A stretch of 64,000 bases of DNA from positions 1,716,859-1,780,858 of the forward strand of contig SMSO01000006.1 of the NCBI GenBank assembly GCA_004764695.1, read 5' to 3'. The notes beneath the pieces were generated by a model. The model was given only the letters and a program-made list of their open reading frames with translations. It made no database searches and had not been told where the DNA came from. The stretch's first letter is position 1, and every line of letters begins with the position of its first letter. The position numbers and the translations under genes were made by a program. The DNA is from Schizochytrium sp. TIO01. Taxonomy: Eukaryota > Sar > Bigyra > Thraustochytrida > Thraustochytriidae. Positions 1-9,547 of this stretch are shown piece after piece.

Positions 1-1
1 T

Positions 2-3000
2 CATCAACAGACTCTTGCCCGTGCAGAAGACCTTAAGAAACGAGCCGTAGGGAAAGAGTTTGCACAAAGCACAGCTGAGGCCCTAGCAGACTCGTCCAAT
101 GAGAAATACACCAGGGAGGAAAAGCGCGTCCTCTTGGAGTCGTCTAAAATAAATGGCGTACTCATGCAGCCTTGGGAAATCGCCACGCAGGAATCATGGA
201 AGTTTACATTCCCGGAACCCTTTCGAGACCCTGACGGTAAAATCCCACTGAGTCAGTCACAGCGCGAAAGATGCCAGGGCTGGGCTCGTCCTCGCCAAAT
301 GATGGAACGTACTCCCTGTATTCTAAGCAAGACGCCCTCTCCACTCGATGTCATTCAGGATTCAGTCACGGATTGCAGCTTTCTTAGTTCTCTGGCCATT
401 GCTGCCCATCATGAATGGAAATGGGGTAAGCGTCTCATCTCTGGAATTATATTTCCTCAAGATAGTAACGGGTGGCCTGCGTATAACCCAGATGGAAAAT
501 ACATTATCAAGTTGTGGTGGAATGGAACTGCTCGGCAAGTCATCATTGATGATTTCTTCCCTGTCACTGAGCAGCGTGAATGGTTATGCTCTCACTCTCG
601 ACGCAAAAATGAATTGTGGGTTAGCCTCATCGAAAAGGCATATATGAAGCTAAATGGTGGCTATAATTTTCCCGGCAGTGTATCAGGGATTGATGTCTAC
701 GCACTCACAGGATGGATCCCAGAAGCTCACACGCTTTCTTCCTTAGCTGCAGAAAGCAAAGAATTCGCTTGGAACAAGTGCATATCAGCATCTCGACTTG
801 GTGATGTGCTCATGACTATCTCGACCTCAGACTTTGATGACGAAGTCGCAGACCAGGTTGGTCTTGTCTCATTGCACGCCTATGCTATTCTGAATGTGCG
901 AGAACTTGCTGATGGTACACGTTTACTTCTTTTAAAGAATCCCTGGAGGAGAGTGCGCTGGAAAGGTCATTTCAGCCCTTGGGATGATGAAAACTGGACG
1001 CCAGAGAGGCTCGCCGAAGTTGGGTATCGTCTCGAAAAAGCAAAACAAACCGATGACGGAGTCTTTTACATTGACTTTGACTCGTTACTTGACTTCTTCC
1101 ACATCCTTTACCTTAACTGGAACCCAGATCTCTTCAAACATAAGTTATTTCTGCATCGTTCATGGCCTTCCTCAGTCAATGAACCTGATGATGCACTTAC
1201 AGTAGCCCGCAACCCGCAGTTCCAGCTTCTCATCGATGATGTGCGCTCAAGTGAGCACAAAATGGGAAGCGACACGCACGTCTATTCGCTCCCAGAGGCG
1301 CCTTCGCACCAGGTGTCCCATCAGCGTTCATTTGGCCGAAAGGATTATGCTGCAAACGATAGTGATGAAGAAAGTGACGCTCATTCATCATCGAGGGCAC
1401 GACATTTATCTGGCACTAGAAATCTCGACGCAGACCAAGCTGCAATCGGAATGCTCAATAAACACGCGCAGGTAGTGGACCTTGGACAATCAGAAAGTGG
1501 AGAAACAACAACTGTTCGTCCTGATCAAGTAGCTAGTACAGATAAAGTTGGGTTGGTTTGGATTTTACTCACTCGGCATGTTGTGCATAACACTGAGCTC
1601 TTACGACAAGACCCAGGGAGCTTTATGGCACTCAACGTCTATGACAGGAGGCACGGCACGCGGGTTTACTATCCGGAGAACCCGCTAATACGTGGAACGT
1701 ACACAAATAACCCTCACAACCTCATTTCCCTCTCAGTTGGGCCTGGTCAGCATGCATATACGCTTGTTGTGTCCCTTTACGAGAAACTGCGATCTATGAA
1801 CTACACGCTCGTCGTTTATGCGTCAGAACACTGTGTTAACCCTGTTCTTCGAGCGTTGCCAATGTCCATGCAGTATTCAAAGGAAATTGATGGAGTTTGG
1901 AAAAGACACTCCGCTGGAGGTTGCCCGAAATATCCGACTTATATGCTCAATCCACAGTATTCTATTACCTTTGAAGAAGATTGCGAGATGCTGCATTTGC
2001 ACATGTTTGCGAACAAAGAGTACCCCGTCAATATACGTCTTTTCAATAAACCTACAGGCCAAAGACGAGTTGACAGCCCTGATCCACGAACTCTTGTGGC
2101 ATCGTCCGGCGCATATCGAAAAGGCTTCTGTATGCTTGAACAGCATAATCTCAAAGCGGGGACCCCATACACCATCGTTGTTAGCACGTTCCTGCCTTCA
2201 CAGTTGGGTTCGTTTTTATTGCACACAGAAGCTGATGTTCCATTCCACGTTGAACCTGTAGCAAATGAGGCAGAACATCTCGATTATCGGCAAGTCATTC
2301 CTGGATCATGGAGCACTGAAGATGGCACTGATGGTGGATGTCCAAATTTTGGAACTTATGCATACAACCCAATCGTTCGGATACATTGCGAGGCTCCCTC
2401 CACGGAATTACTTGTGCGTCTACGTTATTTACCAGAGACTGAAGATGCTACATGCTCAGAATGGCCTTCTCTAAATGTTTCTATTTTTAGTCAGCCGGTC
2501 TCCTCGCGTCAAGCCCAAGACGCTATCTACGTGTCAAACGGTGGAATATATACAAATCCTCCTTGCGGTACGCTCATCGAAGAATGTCAGTTAAAAAGGG
2601 GCACATATTACCTTGTGCCATCAACCTTTGAGCCAATGGAAGGCGATTACATGCTCGTTTTGTACTCGTCGCAGCCTATTGAGGCCTTTTATGAACCTTC
2701 TCGTGGTCCACCGCCGCCAGGGCTCCGGAAGCCAGTCCCGCCCAAACCCCCCAAGCCTGGGGCTGGGGCTGAGGCATACCCTATATCAAATGACAACGTA
2801 GAGAACACTATGAATGGCGCTGATGGTGATGGAAATAATGGCGACAACTTTGACCCGTCAGCTCCTGCACCCGCCTATCCGCTCGAGCCCTCAGAGGATT
2901 CTACCCCTTCCTATGTTTCTGTTGCAAAGGACCTCCTTGCGTCCATGAACGCTGAGGAGGCTCAGAAGCAAGATTCTGTAGGTGAAACAACTCAGCCCAG

Positions 3001-3019
3001 AAATCTTACCCATCTTTAG
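2..3019 (+). CDS. CAPN7: Calpain-7/PalB-type cysteine protease (5' partial)
   Basis: Non-classical calpain that in animals and fungi (CAPN7, PalB/Rim13) acts with ESCRT-III on endosomes. The frame is open from base 2 to the TAG at 3017-3019 (about 1005 residues), so the true start lies upstream of the window; no ATG before base 164 suits a complete calpain. The first residues (RAEDLKKR) resemble the end of an MIT helix, expected N-terminal to the protease core. The catalytic triad is visible: Cys in DCSFLSS (bases 374-376), His in SLHAYAIL (875-877) and Asn in LLKNPW (938-940). Family hallmarks include ELWVSLIEKAYMK and LTGWIPE. Three C2-like/PalB beta domains follow the core (around bases 1545-1830, 1880-2230 and 2290-2670), two opening with GxWxxxxAGGCPxY/GGCPNF-like segments. 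The tail is proline-rich (PPPPGLRKPVPPKPPKP), then acidic/low complexity. No introns are evident. Family assignment is firm; ESCRT partnership is inferred from family knowledge. Confidence 0.93.
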   Translation, partial: HQQTLARAEDLKKRAVGKEFAQSTAEALADSSNEKYTREEKRVLLESSKINGVLMQPWEIATQESWKFTFPEPFRDPDGKIPLSQSQRERCQGWARPRQMMERTPCILSKTPSPLDVIQDSVTDCSFLSSLAIAAHHEWKWGKRLISGIIFPQDSNGWPAYNPDGKYIIKLWWNGTARQVIIDDFFPVTEQREWLCSHSRRKNELWVSLIEKAYMKLNGGYNFPGSVSGIDVYALTGWIPEAHTLSSLAAESKEFAWNKCISASRLGDVLMTISTSDFDDEVADQVGLVSLHAYAILNVRELADGTRLLLLKNPWRRVRWKGHFSPWDDENWTPERLAEVGYRLEKAKQTDDGVFYIDFDSLLDFFHILYLNWNPDLFKHKLFLHRSWPSSVNEPDDALTVARNPQFQLLIDDVRSSEHKMGSDTHVYSLPEAPSHQVSHQRSFGRKDYAANDSDEESDAHSSSRARHLSGTRNLDADQAAIGMLNKHAQVVDLGQSESGETTTVRPDQVASTDKVGLVWILLTRHVVHNTELLRQDPGSFMALNVYDRRHGTRVYYPENPLIRGTYTNNPHNLISLSVGPGQHAYTLVVSLYEKLRSMNYTLVVYASEHCVNPVLRALPMSMQYSKEIDGVWKRHSAGGCPKYPTYMLNPQYSITFEEDCEMLHLHMFANKEYPVNIRLFNKPTGQRRVDSPDPRTLVASSGAYRKGFCMLEQHNLKAGTPYTIVVSTFLPSQLGSFLLHTEADVPFHVEPVANEAEHLDYRQVIPGSWSTEDGTDGGCPNFGTYAYNPIVRIHCEAPSTELLVRLRYLPETEDATCSEWPSLNVSIFSQPVSSRQAQDAIYVSNGGIYTNPPCGTLIEECQLKRGTYYLVPSTFEPMEGDYMLVLYSSQPIEAFYEPSRGPPPPGLRKPVPPKPPKPGAGAEAYPISNDNVENTMNGADGDGNNGDNFDPSAPAPAYPLEPSEDSTPSYVSVAKDLLASMNAEEAQKQDSVGETTQPRNLTHL

Positions 3020-3165
3020 GTGATGAATTTGCATTTGAAAAGGCCAACACTTACATTACAAATATACATACACCGACTCAGATCACTACAGCAAAGAGTA
3101 CATTTTTAGACATTCTTACTCTAATTTATAACTAGACTTCATGATTAGTATAAATATTCCTGACA

Positions 3166-6100
3166 CTACTGCAACGCCTGCCAGTAAGCTCGCAAGCGAA
3201 GAAACACCCGCTGAAGAAGTACACGACGGTGATGGGCCTCTGCTACAATATAACGACGCCCGAGTGTCGAGTAATAAGATGTTAGGGTTGCCCAACACGA
3301 AAAGTGCCTCTGCAGCCTTTTCTTGGTAAGCCTGCTTTGTAGAGTAAATTCATAAGCCTGGCTTGCTGAGGCTTCGCAGCGAATGTGCTGAAATGCAAAT
3401 TTTAGCTGTACGTGAGCCCACCTCTCGCTCATTGTACGAATGGCACTTTGGCGTTCTCTTGCAAGCTGCCTTGTGATGACTAATGCGTCCCAACCAATCC
3501 GCAATAGATGTGCGTGACGTGCATTTGCGAAAAATTCGTGTTGTCTACTTGACACAAGTTTCCAAGTTGAAAAGCTTTGCTTAAGTAGCCTCTGCTTGTA
3601 GTATTGCACGCTCATGTCATGCGACTGACTCCTCCATACTTGAAGAGCTCTCCATACTCGACGTCGTAGGAGCAAAGACCAATGACGTGCAGCACGATGA
3701 TTGTTTTCTTGCTCTGAAATAAGTTCCTGGCGTAACCGTTTGACTGTGCTGACACGTACGGCCCAACAAGAGAATGCCTTGCGAAGAATAATAATATGAT
3801 GTACTCCAAGACAGAATTGCTTCCAGACAGATTTTAACAAGAAATGCGTCGCCACCTTATTGTTCTCATCTCTAACTTTTTGAGACTGCACAGTAGTATT
3901 GAACCAAGCATTGACAACTTTCCGTAAAAGGTGCCTATCTCGGCATATTTGCTTCAAGGCAGACCAGTATTTACATAGTTCACGGTTACGTTCTTCAGTC
4001 ACAAAACGAGCAAAGCGTCGCCAACCAAAGCGCAGGAATACTCGTCGTAATCGATACTGCAAGACTCTATATTTCCAGAAAAGCCAATACTTTCGCTTTT
4101 GTCTATCAAATAATGTATTGGTAACCACTCGTATATTCTTGCGGTCTTCCACACGTTCACGAAAACGCTGCCATCCACACCTAAGTTGGAACTCTTTGAT
4201 GTTCCTAATGTGGTAGCTATTTGCTCGAGCTCGACTAACATTATCCTGTAACCGTCTGAGAATACGCTGAGCATGGCAGGCACGTTGCAAATACTTTCTC
4301 ACAAATATTGCATCTTCTCGAGAAGTTGTACATCTCTGTGCAAGTCCAGGTGCCACCGTTACAAGGTAGGAATACGCTACCTCCCTGCGTCGAAGTGCCT
4401 CAAGCGCAAGATTGCGCCATGTTTTGAATATGGCTTGCAAATGCCTCAATCGTTGTGCCAACCACTCTTGCTGAAGTTGCGAAGCTACTTCTATCCAATA
4501 TGAAAAGTATCGTCTGTAGAGGATCTTGTGTTCTAAAGAAGTACATATGTTACTAGCTGTTTGAAAGCGTTTGCAATACAGTGTATAACGCATCCAAATC
4601 TTAAAAGCGCTCCGTTGATGCACATAATATGCTAGTAAGTGAAAACAACGCTCCCGGACGAATCTTGGGTGGGCTTCAAACTTCCAGGCATACCAAAAGC
4701 GTCGCAATAGGTAAATGGACCACGTGCGAATGAGGAAATTTACCCGTGCATATCTCCACCAGCGCCAGAGCTCACGACGCTGCCTAAGTTGCCTTACATC
4801 GCCCTCTCGCTGTTTTAACCAGACCGATATCCGAGCATTAGCTCGAAGACGGGCTAAAACCTTTTGTTTATTCTCGACGCGTTTTTCGATTTTGAAACCG
4901 GCAACTAATACCTTCCGATGCTGAATCATGCGCGTGCGAATTCCAGGAAGAAGACAACGGAAACCATTTCGCAAATTCCACATCCGATGAAACTGATCCG
5001 AGGTACGTCTGTGTTTTTTTTCTCTGGTAAAATTAGTCCAACAGGATAAGCTCTGCCGAACCTGTACGTGTTGTAGACGATTTGAAGCAAAAACAACTCT
5101 TTCGGATAACGATCTATCTTTGCAGCAACGCAAACGTTGAAACGCTTGCCGTAATTTAAGATTCTGAAGTAAAGATTTACCTGTTTGTACCCGCTGATTT
5201 AAAGTTTGATGGGTACGTAACTTTTGAAATGCTCTTTTAGCACGTTTACCCTGTACGGCTTTTGCCAGAGTATTTTCACGATGACGGTGCACACATCGTT
5301 GCTTGAAGCACTTCATAGCCTGAATAAGTTTGCGTTCTTGTAGGCTTAATTCTATTTGTTTGGTCGTTGTGATAAAATAATGTTCAGCACGAAGTTGCTT
5401 CCATGCAACTTGAAGCCAGTAATGGCGGTACTGATTTCTAGCTTTGCTCTGGATCTCAGCATTAAGTTTGGATCTAGCTGCGTTAGCTTTCAATGTTCTA
5501 AGATATGTTCGCAAGCTCTGTGTATTTTTTTTGCCAATATATTTGCTGCAAATGCCTAACGTCGCTCGCGTACGATGGGCAGCTTCTGAATTCTTTTGTA
5601 ATCTATGAACAGACTTTTGCAAGCTATGATGCCGCCTAAATTTATCCGCTCGAGCTAAATACGTTTCTCTGCACCAACAGTCAAGGTATACTCGAAGGCA
5701 ATGACGGCGGCGCGCCTGAAGTTCGTCAGCCAGAATACTAAAAGCATAGTGTAGAGCTTGCCTACGTAAGATACGTCGTAGCTTGGTATGTTGCTGCCAC
5801 TGCCTAAAGATGATTCGCCTTTGCAAAACACTATTTTTATCTTTTGTTTGTTGAATACGTACAGCTATATTATAAACGCGTCGCCAATAATCTAGATATT
5901 TCCGTGCTTCATTGCGTTTACGGCTAGCGATAATAGAAGATGATAAGGACCGATAGTGGCGGCGTCGTGAAGCATGATGTCTTAAATCGTTAAAAGCAAT
6001 AGTGCATTTCTTGACTCGACAAGCTGTGTTCCAACAAATGACCTGCTGCTGTAGGAACATGCGATGTTCATGAGCTTTATTCCACCGTACCCAAGCAGAT

Positions 6101-7407
6101 CGTAGAACCCGATTCGTAAAGTAAAGATGCGCTAGCTGATGCTGTAGAAATGAACGACGCCATTGTGTAAATACAGGCCGTGCAACCAAAATAACACGAG
6201 CGGAGTGTAATAGAGCAGATTCATGTGCTTTTTGTTGTTCTATAAGATGCTGAAAGCTTTTAAATCCGCGAGACAAGAGCCTGCGACGTGCAATAATTCC
6301 GGCTCTTTGACTTTGCTTCTTAATGAATTGTACATACAAAGACCATAATGAAAAGCTAACATGTAGCATTTTAAAACTCGCGGCGGCTAAACGAAGGTTG
6401 TGCACTGCACGAGCTGCTTGCCGCCATCGCTCAAAATGAGCCAAAAGAAACCATCGTTCAGCGACAAGTTCCCGAGCTTTAGCTTGCCGGCATTGTATGA
6501 TAAAGCGAGACCATGCGTAAAAAAAACGTCGTTGTCTGATTTGTTGCATTATTGAGAGTAAGCGTTGATGGCGATGGCTTTGTTTTGTTAGAAAGGCTAG
6601 TCGCCTTAATGTTTTACGCTTACGTTGCAGCGCTTCAAATTCGCATAAACTTCTTTGGACTTGTCTGTAACGAGCATTTTTATACAACTTGCCAAATGCA
6701 TAGAAGCAGCGAAATTGCTCAAGCTGCAACGCTACATATCTTTCATATTTTAAAAATAATTCACGTTGTCTTCTTGTCTCGCGGTTGCTGATAAGCTTCT
6801 CCACACCCTTCTGAAGAAGTGTCCTAGTTCGAAAAACATCACATGCATCAAGAACAGTTTGCTTACGCTGTCTTTCATGAACACTAGCTAACCACGTTCT
6901 GAAGCATCGGTGCACCCTCCAGGCATCAACAAGAGCACAGCAGTGGGCAATAATAGGACGGTGAATTCTTGGTATTGTATACATACGTGGACCTCCAGTG
7001 GATTCGATCCAATTTAAAAGTGCTTGAATCTGCATAGGATGTCTCAAGACTGGATGAAGCATCATCTTTGTATCTCTCCACTCATGTAGGTAAGATCTTT
7101 GCATATTTTCTGAGAATTCCTCATCTTTCCATGAGGTTGACATCGAAAACGATCCCTTGGGACTTGCTCCTAAATATAAACTAGAATTCGTCTTCCACTC
7201 TTGATCATATCCCCCGCTACAATGAACTTGCGACGAAGCATCTCGAAATTCCGACGGCGTACCTATATCTATTAAGTTACCCACGTGTCGAACTCGACTT
7301 TCAGAGAACCTCCTTTGTGGCCATCGGGCATCCTCTTCATTTGACTCGGTAAAGACTTCCTTTGGGAGCTCGAGTAGACCGTTATGAATCCAACCTCGTG
7401 AGGTCAT
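3166..7407 (-). CDS. SFI1-like centrin-binding repeat protein
   Basis: A 1413-residue protein of tandem helical repeats, each with a hydrophobic/aromatic pattern ending in FxxW or WxxW followed by basic residues (for example FRTWLASVHERQRK, FYAWSRFIIQCRQ, FKTWRNLALEALRRRE, FSCWATLTSYYS), recurring roughly every 25-40 residues through nearly the whole length. This is the Sfi1 pattern: a long helix whose Trp-containing repeats each bind one centrin, at spindle poles, basal bodies or related fibres. The first 150 residues lack repeats and are Ser/Arg-rich. Very high Arg and Gln and very low Pro and Gly fit one continuous helix. ATG at 7405-7407; stop at 3166-3168. Convergent with the calpain gene, only 146 bp apart. 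Other Trp-rich IQ/coiled-coil centriolar proteins are an alternative, but repeat spacing and composition favour Sfi1. Function as a centrin scaffold is inferred. Confidence 0.82.
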   Translation of the reverse strand: MTSRGWIHNGLLELPKEVFTESNEEDARWPQRRFSESRVRHVGNLIDIGTPSEFRDASSQVHCSGGYDQEWKTNSSLYLGASPKGSFSMSTSWKDEEFSENMQRSYLHEWRDTKMMLHPVLRHPMQIQALLNWIESTGGPRMYTIPRIHRPIIAHCCALVDAWRVHRCFRTWLASVHERQRKQTVLDACDVFRTRTLLQKGVEKLISNRETRRQRELFLKYERYVALQLEQFRCFYAFGKLYKNARYRQVQRSLCEFEALQRKRKTLRRLAFLTKQSHRHQRLLSIMQQIRQRRFFYAWSRFIIQCRQAKARELVAERWFLLAHFERWRQAARAVHNLRLAAASFKMLHVSFSLWSLYVQFIKKQSQRAGIIARRRLLSRGFKSFQHLIEQQKAHESALLHSARVILVARPVFTQWRRSFLQHQLAHLYFTNRVLRSAWVRWNKAHEHRMFLQQQVICWNTACRVKKCTIAFNDLRHHASRRRHYRSLSSSIIASRKRNEARKYLDYWRRVYNIAVRIQQTKDKNSVLQRRIIFRQWQQHTKLRRILRRQALHYAFSILADELQARRRHCLRVYLDCWCRETYLARADKFRRHHSLQKSVHRLQKNSEAAHRTRATLGICSKYIGKKNTQSLRTYLRTLKANAARSKLNAEIQSKARNQYRHYWLQVAWKQLRAEHYFITTTKQIELSLQERKLIQAMKCFKQRCVHRHRENTLAKAVQGKRAKRAFQKLRTHQTLNQRVQTGKSLLQNLKLRQAFQRLRCCKDRSLSERVVFASNRLQHVQVRQSLSCWTNFTREKKHRRTSDQFHRMWNLRNGFRCLLPGIRTRMIQHRKVLVAGFKIEKRVENKQKVLARLRANARISVWLKQREGDVRQLRQRRELWRWWRYARVNFLIRTWSIYLLRRFWYAWKFEAHPRFVRERCFHLLAYYVHQRSAFKIWMRYTLYCKRFQTASNICTSLEHKILYRRYFSYWIEVASQLQQEWLAQRLRHLQAIFKTWRNLALEALRRREVAYSYLVTVAPGLAQRCTTSREDAIFVRKYLQRACHAQRILRRLQDNVSRARANSYHIRNIKEFQLRCGWQRFRERVEDRKNIRVVTNTLFDRQKRKYWLFWKYRVLQYRLRRVFLRFGWRRFARFVTEERNRELCKYWSALKQICRDRHLLRKVVNAWFNTTVQSQKVRDENNKVATHFLLKSVWKQFCLGVHHIIILRKAFSCWAVRVSTVKRLRQELISEQENNHRAARHWSLLLRRRVWRALQVWRSQSHDMSVQYYKQRLLKQSFSTWKLVSSRQHEFFANARHAHLLRIGWDALVITRQLARERQSAIRTMSERWAHVQLKFAFQHIRCEASASQAYEFTLQSRLTKKRLQRHFSCWATLTSYYSTLGRRYIVAEAHHRRVLLQRVFLRLRAYWQALQ

Positions 7408-7770
7408 CTTTAAACGTCTACTTCTAGCCTCACGAAGCCCCTAGCCAGAAGCCTCCACGGCAGCCGAGGGCCAAACAGCCCTCGAGCTGCCTCGACACGA
7501 CCTTTATCACCGCGCAAGGTTCCGTCAATAATTGTATTATTGTTCGGGTCTCGGGAGCATTGCCAATATGATTATATGATGTTAATATGACTTATTGAAA
7601 GAGCAGCGTGGGTCATTATTGACCTTGGAAAGTGCACACGAACTTGGCAACAGCATCAAAACCAGTGAGAAAGCAATCAACGCGTTGAGCTCAATAATCT
7701 ATATGTAGATTCATAGCTATCCTCAACCTTTCGAATAGATGTCAGTGCCTCCATGGGGGTATCATTTGGA
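7408..7770. other. Intergenic upstream of the SFI1-like gene
   Basis: 363 bases upstream of the SFI1-like gene and downstream of the small minus-strand ORF. No ORF, RNA gene or strong repeat seen. Presumably holds the SFI1-like promoter and the small gene's 3' end. Confidence 0.5.
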
Positions 7771-8013
7771 CTAGCCAGCTTTAAATTTTGTTTCAACTCT
7801 GACGGCTTCACGGTGAGCTTCTGAACGTTCTTTTATTGCAAGCTCTAAACAAATGAAGACTCTTAATCGCAACAAAGGTGATGCAACATCCGAGTGGAAA
7901 CAACCCTGCTGTAACATGCGTGCAAGTTTTCTGTTTGTATCGTTCCATTCACTTGCAGGACCCTGACCTGCAATGCAGACAACGCTTGATGGGCTGTAGT
8001 GGCTGAGGCTCAT
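7771..8013 (-). CDS. Small hypothetical protein (80 aa)
   Basis: ATG (8011-8013) to TAG ORF of 80 codons between the SFI1-like gene and a plus-strand membrane-protein gene. The peptide is of normal composition: a Ser/Gly-rich N-terminus, then a probable amphipathic helical half (leucine-rich around LLRLRVFICLELAIKERSEA) ending in charged residues. No membrane segment or recognisable domain. Codon choice looks similar to the neighbours and the reading is not low complexity, which is why I include it, but there is no homology support. It could be a real small gene or chance. Confidence 0.4.
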   Translation of the reverse strand: MSLSHYSPSSVVCIAGQGPASEWNDTNRKLARMLQQGCFHSDVASPLLRLRVFICLELAIKERSEAHREAVRVETKFKAG

Positions 8014-8266
8014 CGCTGAGGCAGACCTGGGAGCCTTCCTTTTGCTTAAGTCCTACGAATACATAGATTCATAAAAGTCTATAGCCGATATGAGGGGAGA
8101 ATAGAGCAACTGGGGGTTCAAGCGATGTTGAAGGGACGCCAGTGTCAGCAAAACCAGAACTCCGGCCGGAGATATTCCATACCTATACCTAGCGAGAATT
8201 GACGCTATAGATAAATTTCTTCTAAATTCCAGGTCGCTGTACCATCTATCTTTGTACTACATCGTC

Positions 8267-8860
8267 ATGAGTGTTGAGCAGAAGCAACAGGAGCCTGAGG
8301 GCAAAGCAAACATTGCCTTGCATAAGATTCACCAGGAGAAACGCGAGGATCAAGCTCGCCACCAAGGCCGTCTTGAGGTTCGCCTTGGAGCAGCTCTTGC
8401 AGCCACTGTTATTGGCCTGTGGCGTTCTCATGGCCTAGTGAAGGGTCGCCTTGGAGACACTGTGAAAAGCGATCGGTTTGTATTTTTTGCTTTCAATGTC
8501 TTCGAGTCTGCTGTAAATGCTAGTGCTGCGTTCTTCCTTCTTGCAGCGCCAAGCTATACAGCCAGCTTGTTGAGCCCAACCATCAAGGATCACAAGGCAT
8601 TAGAGCACCCTGCCACTCGGTTTTGTCTTCGTCTTTTTGGAGCCACAGAATTTCTAATGGCTAGCCTCTTTGCCTTTGCTCTCAAGCCTTCAAATGCCAA
8701 GCCATTTCTACGTATTATCTTGGGTGGGGATGTACTCCGTCTGGTGCTGCTTCTTGGGTATCTTGCTGATAAGCCTACAAATATCATTGGCCCTGCTGTG
8801 ATTACGCATTTCGGGACTATCTTTTCTGTCATTCTCGCAAAGCTCGTCTACCTCTATTAA
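8267..8860 (+). CDS. Hypothetical multi-pass membrane protein (197 aa)
   Basis: Start taken at ATGAGTGTTGAGC (8267); a nearer-5' ATG at 8252 adds only five residues. The first 40 residues are charged and cytosolic-looking (Gln/Glu/Lys-rich, no signal peptide). About four hydrophobic segments follow: near residues 43-60 (GAALAATVIGLW), 75-105 (FVFFAFNVFES through FFLLAAP), 125-145 (LFGATEFLMASLFAFAL), and a C-terminal pair around 152-197 (LRLVLLLGYLA and the last 25 residues ending VILAKLVYLY). No catalytic motif or family that I recognise. Placed head-to-tail with the DCC-family gene 690 bp downstream. Could be a small organelle or ER membrane protein; no function assigned. Confidence 0.75.
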   Translation: MSVEQKQQEPEGKANIALHKIHQEKREDQARHQGRLEVRLGAALAATVIGLWRSHGLVKGRLGDTVKSDRFVFFAFNVFESAVNASAAFFLLAAPSYTASLLSPTIKDHKALEHPATRFCLRLFGATEFLMASLFAFALKPSNAKPFLRIILGGDVLRLVLLLGYLADKPTNIIGPAVITHFGTIFSVILAKLVYLY

Positions 8861-9547
8861 TGTCGCTGCCTTCATCTGTAAACTCTCAACCGAATTTCTT
8901 GTGCCCTTGTCACAAGTGTAGCGCGCATTAACATTGTCTACTGATCTGTTTTGACTTGAGTGTCATCCAGGTCCAAAAATTGATAAACATAACCTCTGAC
9001 TCATCTGTGCGTTCATTTCAATCTCGCTTTCATTCTTGCATCATCGAATAGCATAATTTTTTAATTTTTTTTACAACAATTCATATGGCTAGTCTTGCAA
9101 GCTTGATAAAATACCCGTCCTGCACAATAAGTATAAGCTCCTCAGAGTTTTGACTTTCTCCACAGCCCCCATCCACTGCCGCGTCAAATGAAGAGATTGC
9201 TTTCTGAGCAAGCAAGCAAAGCACTCTCGGGAGCTCTCTGCTTCCCGGCCTTCTTCTACAGGAACTATGTAGTTACTGGTAGTATTAAGTACATGTAGGC
9301 TTAGTAACATACTTTTTGCATGTACAGAGAAGAGGGGTAGGTATTACTTTAGGCAAGTTCATTGCAAAGCAACTCTCGCAATTCATTGTTGAGGGCTCCT
9401 CAAAAGCACCCACGGAAAGGAGGTCGTGCTGGCCAGCATACTCCTTAGAGCCTGTGTCGGCGCCCTGAACTAGGATTGGAAAAGCAACTGATCGTGCGAG
9501 GGGATAGAGAGAGAGAGAGAGTCGTTGATTGGCCGACCCGAGGCACA
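8861..9547. other. Intergenic with a GA microsatellite
   Basis: 687 bases between two same-strand membrane-protein genes. Contains a T-rich run near 9058-9074 (probable 3' end region of the upstream gene) and an (AG) run at 9506-9521 just upstream of the next start codon. No ORF I would keep. Confidence 0.5.

Noticed and set aside
1818-2261. 147-codon plus-strand ORF
   Set aside because: Alternative frame inside the calpain-7 gene.
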